This document shows positions 6,319-6,854 of a stretch of DNA of 6,854 bases, in pieces. Under the pieces are notes generated by a model. The model ran no database searches, was not told where the DNA came from, and saw only the letters and a program-made list of their open reading frames with translations. Position numbers and translations under genes: made by a program. How positions within the stretch are numbered: position 1 is the first letter of the stretch; each line of letters starts with the position of its first letter. Origin of the DNA: AM-2324 sp042091035. GTDB lineage: Bacteria; Bacteroidota; Bacteroidia; Chitinophagales; Saprospiraceae. The DNA is taken from assembly GCA_042091035.1 (NCBI GenBank), contig JBELIG010000176.1, positions 1 through 6,854 of the forward strand. Reading direction: 5' to 3'.

Positions 6319-6854
6319 TCATCGCTGTACTACAAGGACATATGCATTTTCTGAAAGTTTTCCCATATCGTCATAGCTAATCCAAGCATATCCATCTCTT
6401 CCCCATCCATTTCCATATGCTCCAGTAACCTCAAAAGCCTTCTTTTCTTCAGAATAACCAGTCACAATAATTGGTTCAACAGACACACCTCCAGTACCGG
6501 TATATTCCCAAGCCGAGGTATTACTTAAATTTAAGAAGGTTTTATCTACCCGAATATCCACCATTACAGGATTACCCCTCATCAGGGCTTTTCTCAATTC
6601 AAAGATTTTCTGTCTTGCGCCTATATCAGGTCTGAATATATGTAGATAATTTTCTGCTTGATATCGCTGAGTAGAATGAACTGCCTCGTTTAGAAATTGG
6701 CTGCCATAGGGAAATATTGCTGCATTGACAGTACCTAAATTCACCAGCTTAGTAAGCAGTTCTTTATAAGATTCATCTGCTTGAATAGCTATAAAATCAG
6801 GAGAAAGGTTGACTTTGAAGTTAGAATTGAAGTTAATATAGAACTCCATACAAC
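6319..6854 (-). CDS. Papain-like (C1 family) domain protein, C-terminal part, predicted inactive (5' partial)
   Basis: The frame stays open through the right edge (a TGT codon precedes the ATG at 6849), so the true start lies outside. Residues are counted from that Met. The order matches the second half of a C1 cysteine peptidase: NLSPDF (14-19), where papain has its LSEQ-type segment; GTVNAAIFPYGS (39-50), like the G-V-x-x-E-x-x-x-PY segment; a helix leading to LRKALMRGNPVMVDIRV (85-101), like the AL-x-x-GPV segment; then IIVTGY (127-132) and GNGWGRDGYAWISY (146-159), the fold's C-terminal sheet. The catalytic His before the A-x-x-x-V-G-Y strand is Glu125 here, and the Asn of the usual NSWG is Gly143 (GAYG). 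The nucleophile Cys would lie about 24 residues before Ser16, just beyond the window. I infer a non-proteolytic domain, perhaps used for binding. Any signal peptide or other domain is out of view. Confidence 0.65.
   Translation of the reverse strand, partial: CMEFYINFNSNFKVNLSPDFIAIQADESYKELLTKLVNLGTVNAAIFPYGSQFLNEAVHSTQRYQAENYLHIFRPDIGARQKIFELRKALMRGNPVMVDIRVDKTFLNLSNTSAWEYTGTGGVSVEPIIVTGYSEEKKAFEVTGAYGNGWGRDGYAWISYDDMGKLSENAYVLVVQR

Overview
The window looks like chromosomal DNA of a Bacteroidota bacterium (Saprospiria, Cytophagia or Flavobacteriia-like). The evidence is low-GC DNA, an outer-membrane beta-barrel of the DUF6089/PorG-like family, a glycosyltransferase of a type common in that phylum, a RecQ variant with a displaced zinc site, and almost no Shine-Dalgarno signals. 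No RNA gene, insertion sequence, CRISPR array or phage gene was seen.

Layout: on the + strand, 1-1006 is the C-terminal part of an outer-membrane beta-barrel resembling the end of a TonB-dependent receptor; it enters from the left edge. It converges on a minus-strand pair, recQ (2140-4047) and a GT-B glycosyltransferase (1041-2147), which overlap by 8 bp and are probably co-transcribed. The convergent junction is a perfect 18-bp inverted repeat (1001-1046) that holds the last sense codon and stop codon of both genes and should terminate transcription both ways.

Upstream of recQ, past a minus-strand terminator (4106-4127), are two more minus-strand genes for exported proteins 66 bp apart: a DUF6089/PorG-like beta-barrel (5187-6068), then a short secreted beta-helix protein (4179-5120). 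They are preceded by about 190 bp with two small palindromes and by another minus-strand terminator (6259-6285), which closes the last gene. That gene (6319 to the right edge, 5' end missing) encodes the C-terminal half of a papain-like (C1) domain in which the positions of the catalytic His and Asn hold Glu and Gly.

How the genes fit together: recQ serves DNA repair and its glycosyltransferase partner probably surface polysaccharide synthesis, with no evident functional link. The DUF6089 barrel and beta-helix protein may form a small envelope or surface unit. I do not see a convincing new multi-gene system. The points most worth a second look are the predicted-inactive papain-like domain, the beta-helix protein that stops inside a repeat with no sorting domain, the terminator shared with two stop codons, and recQ's forced TTG start.
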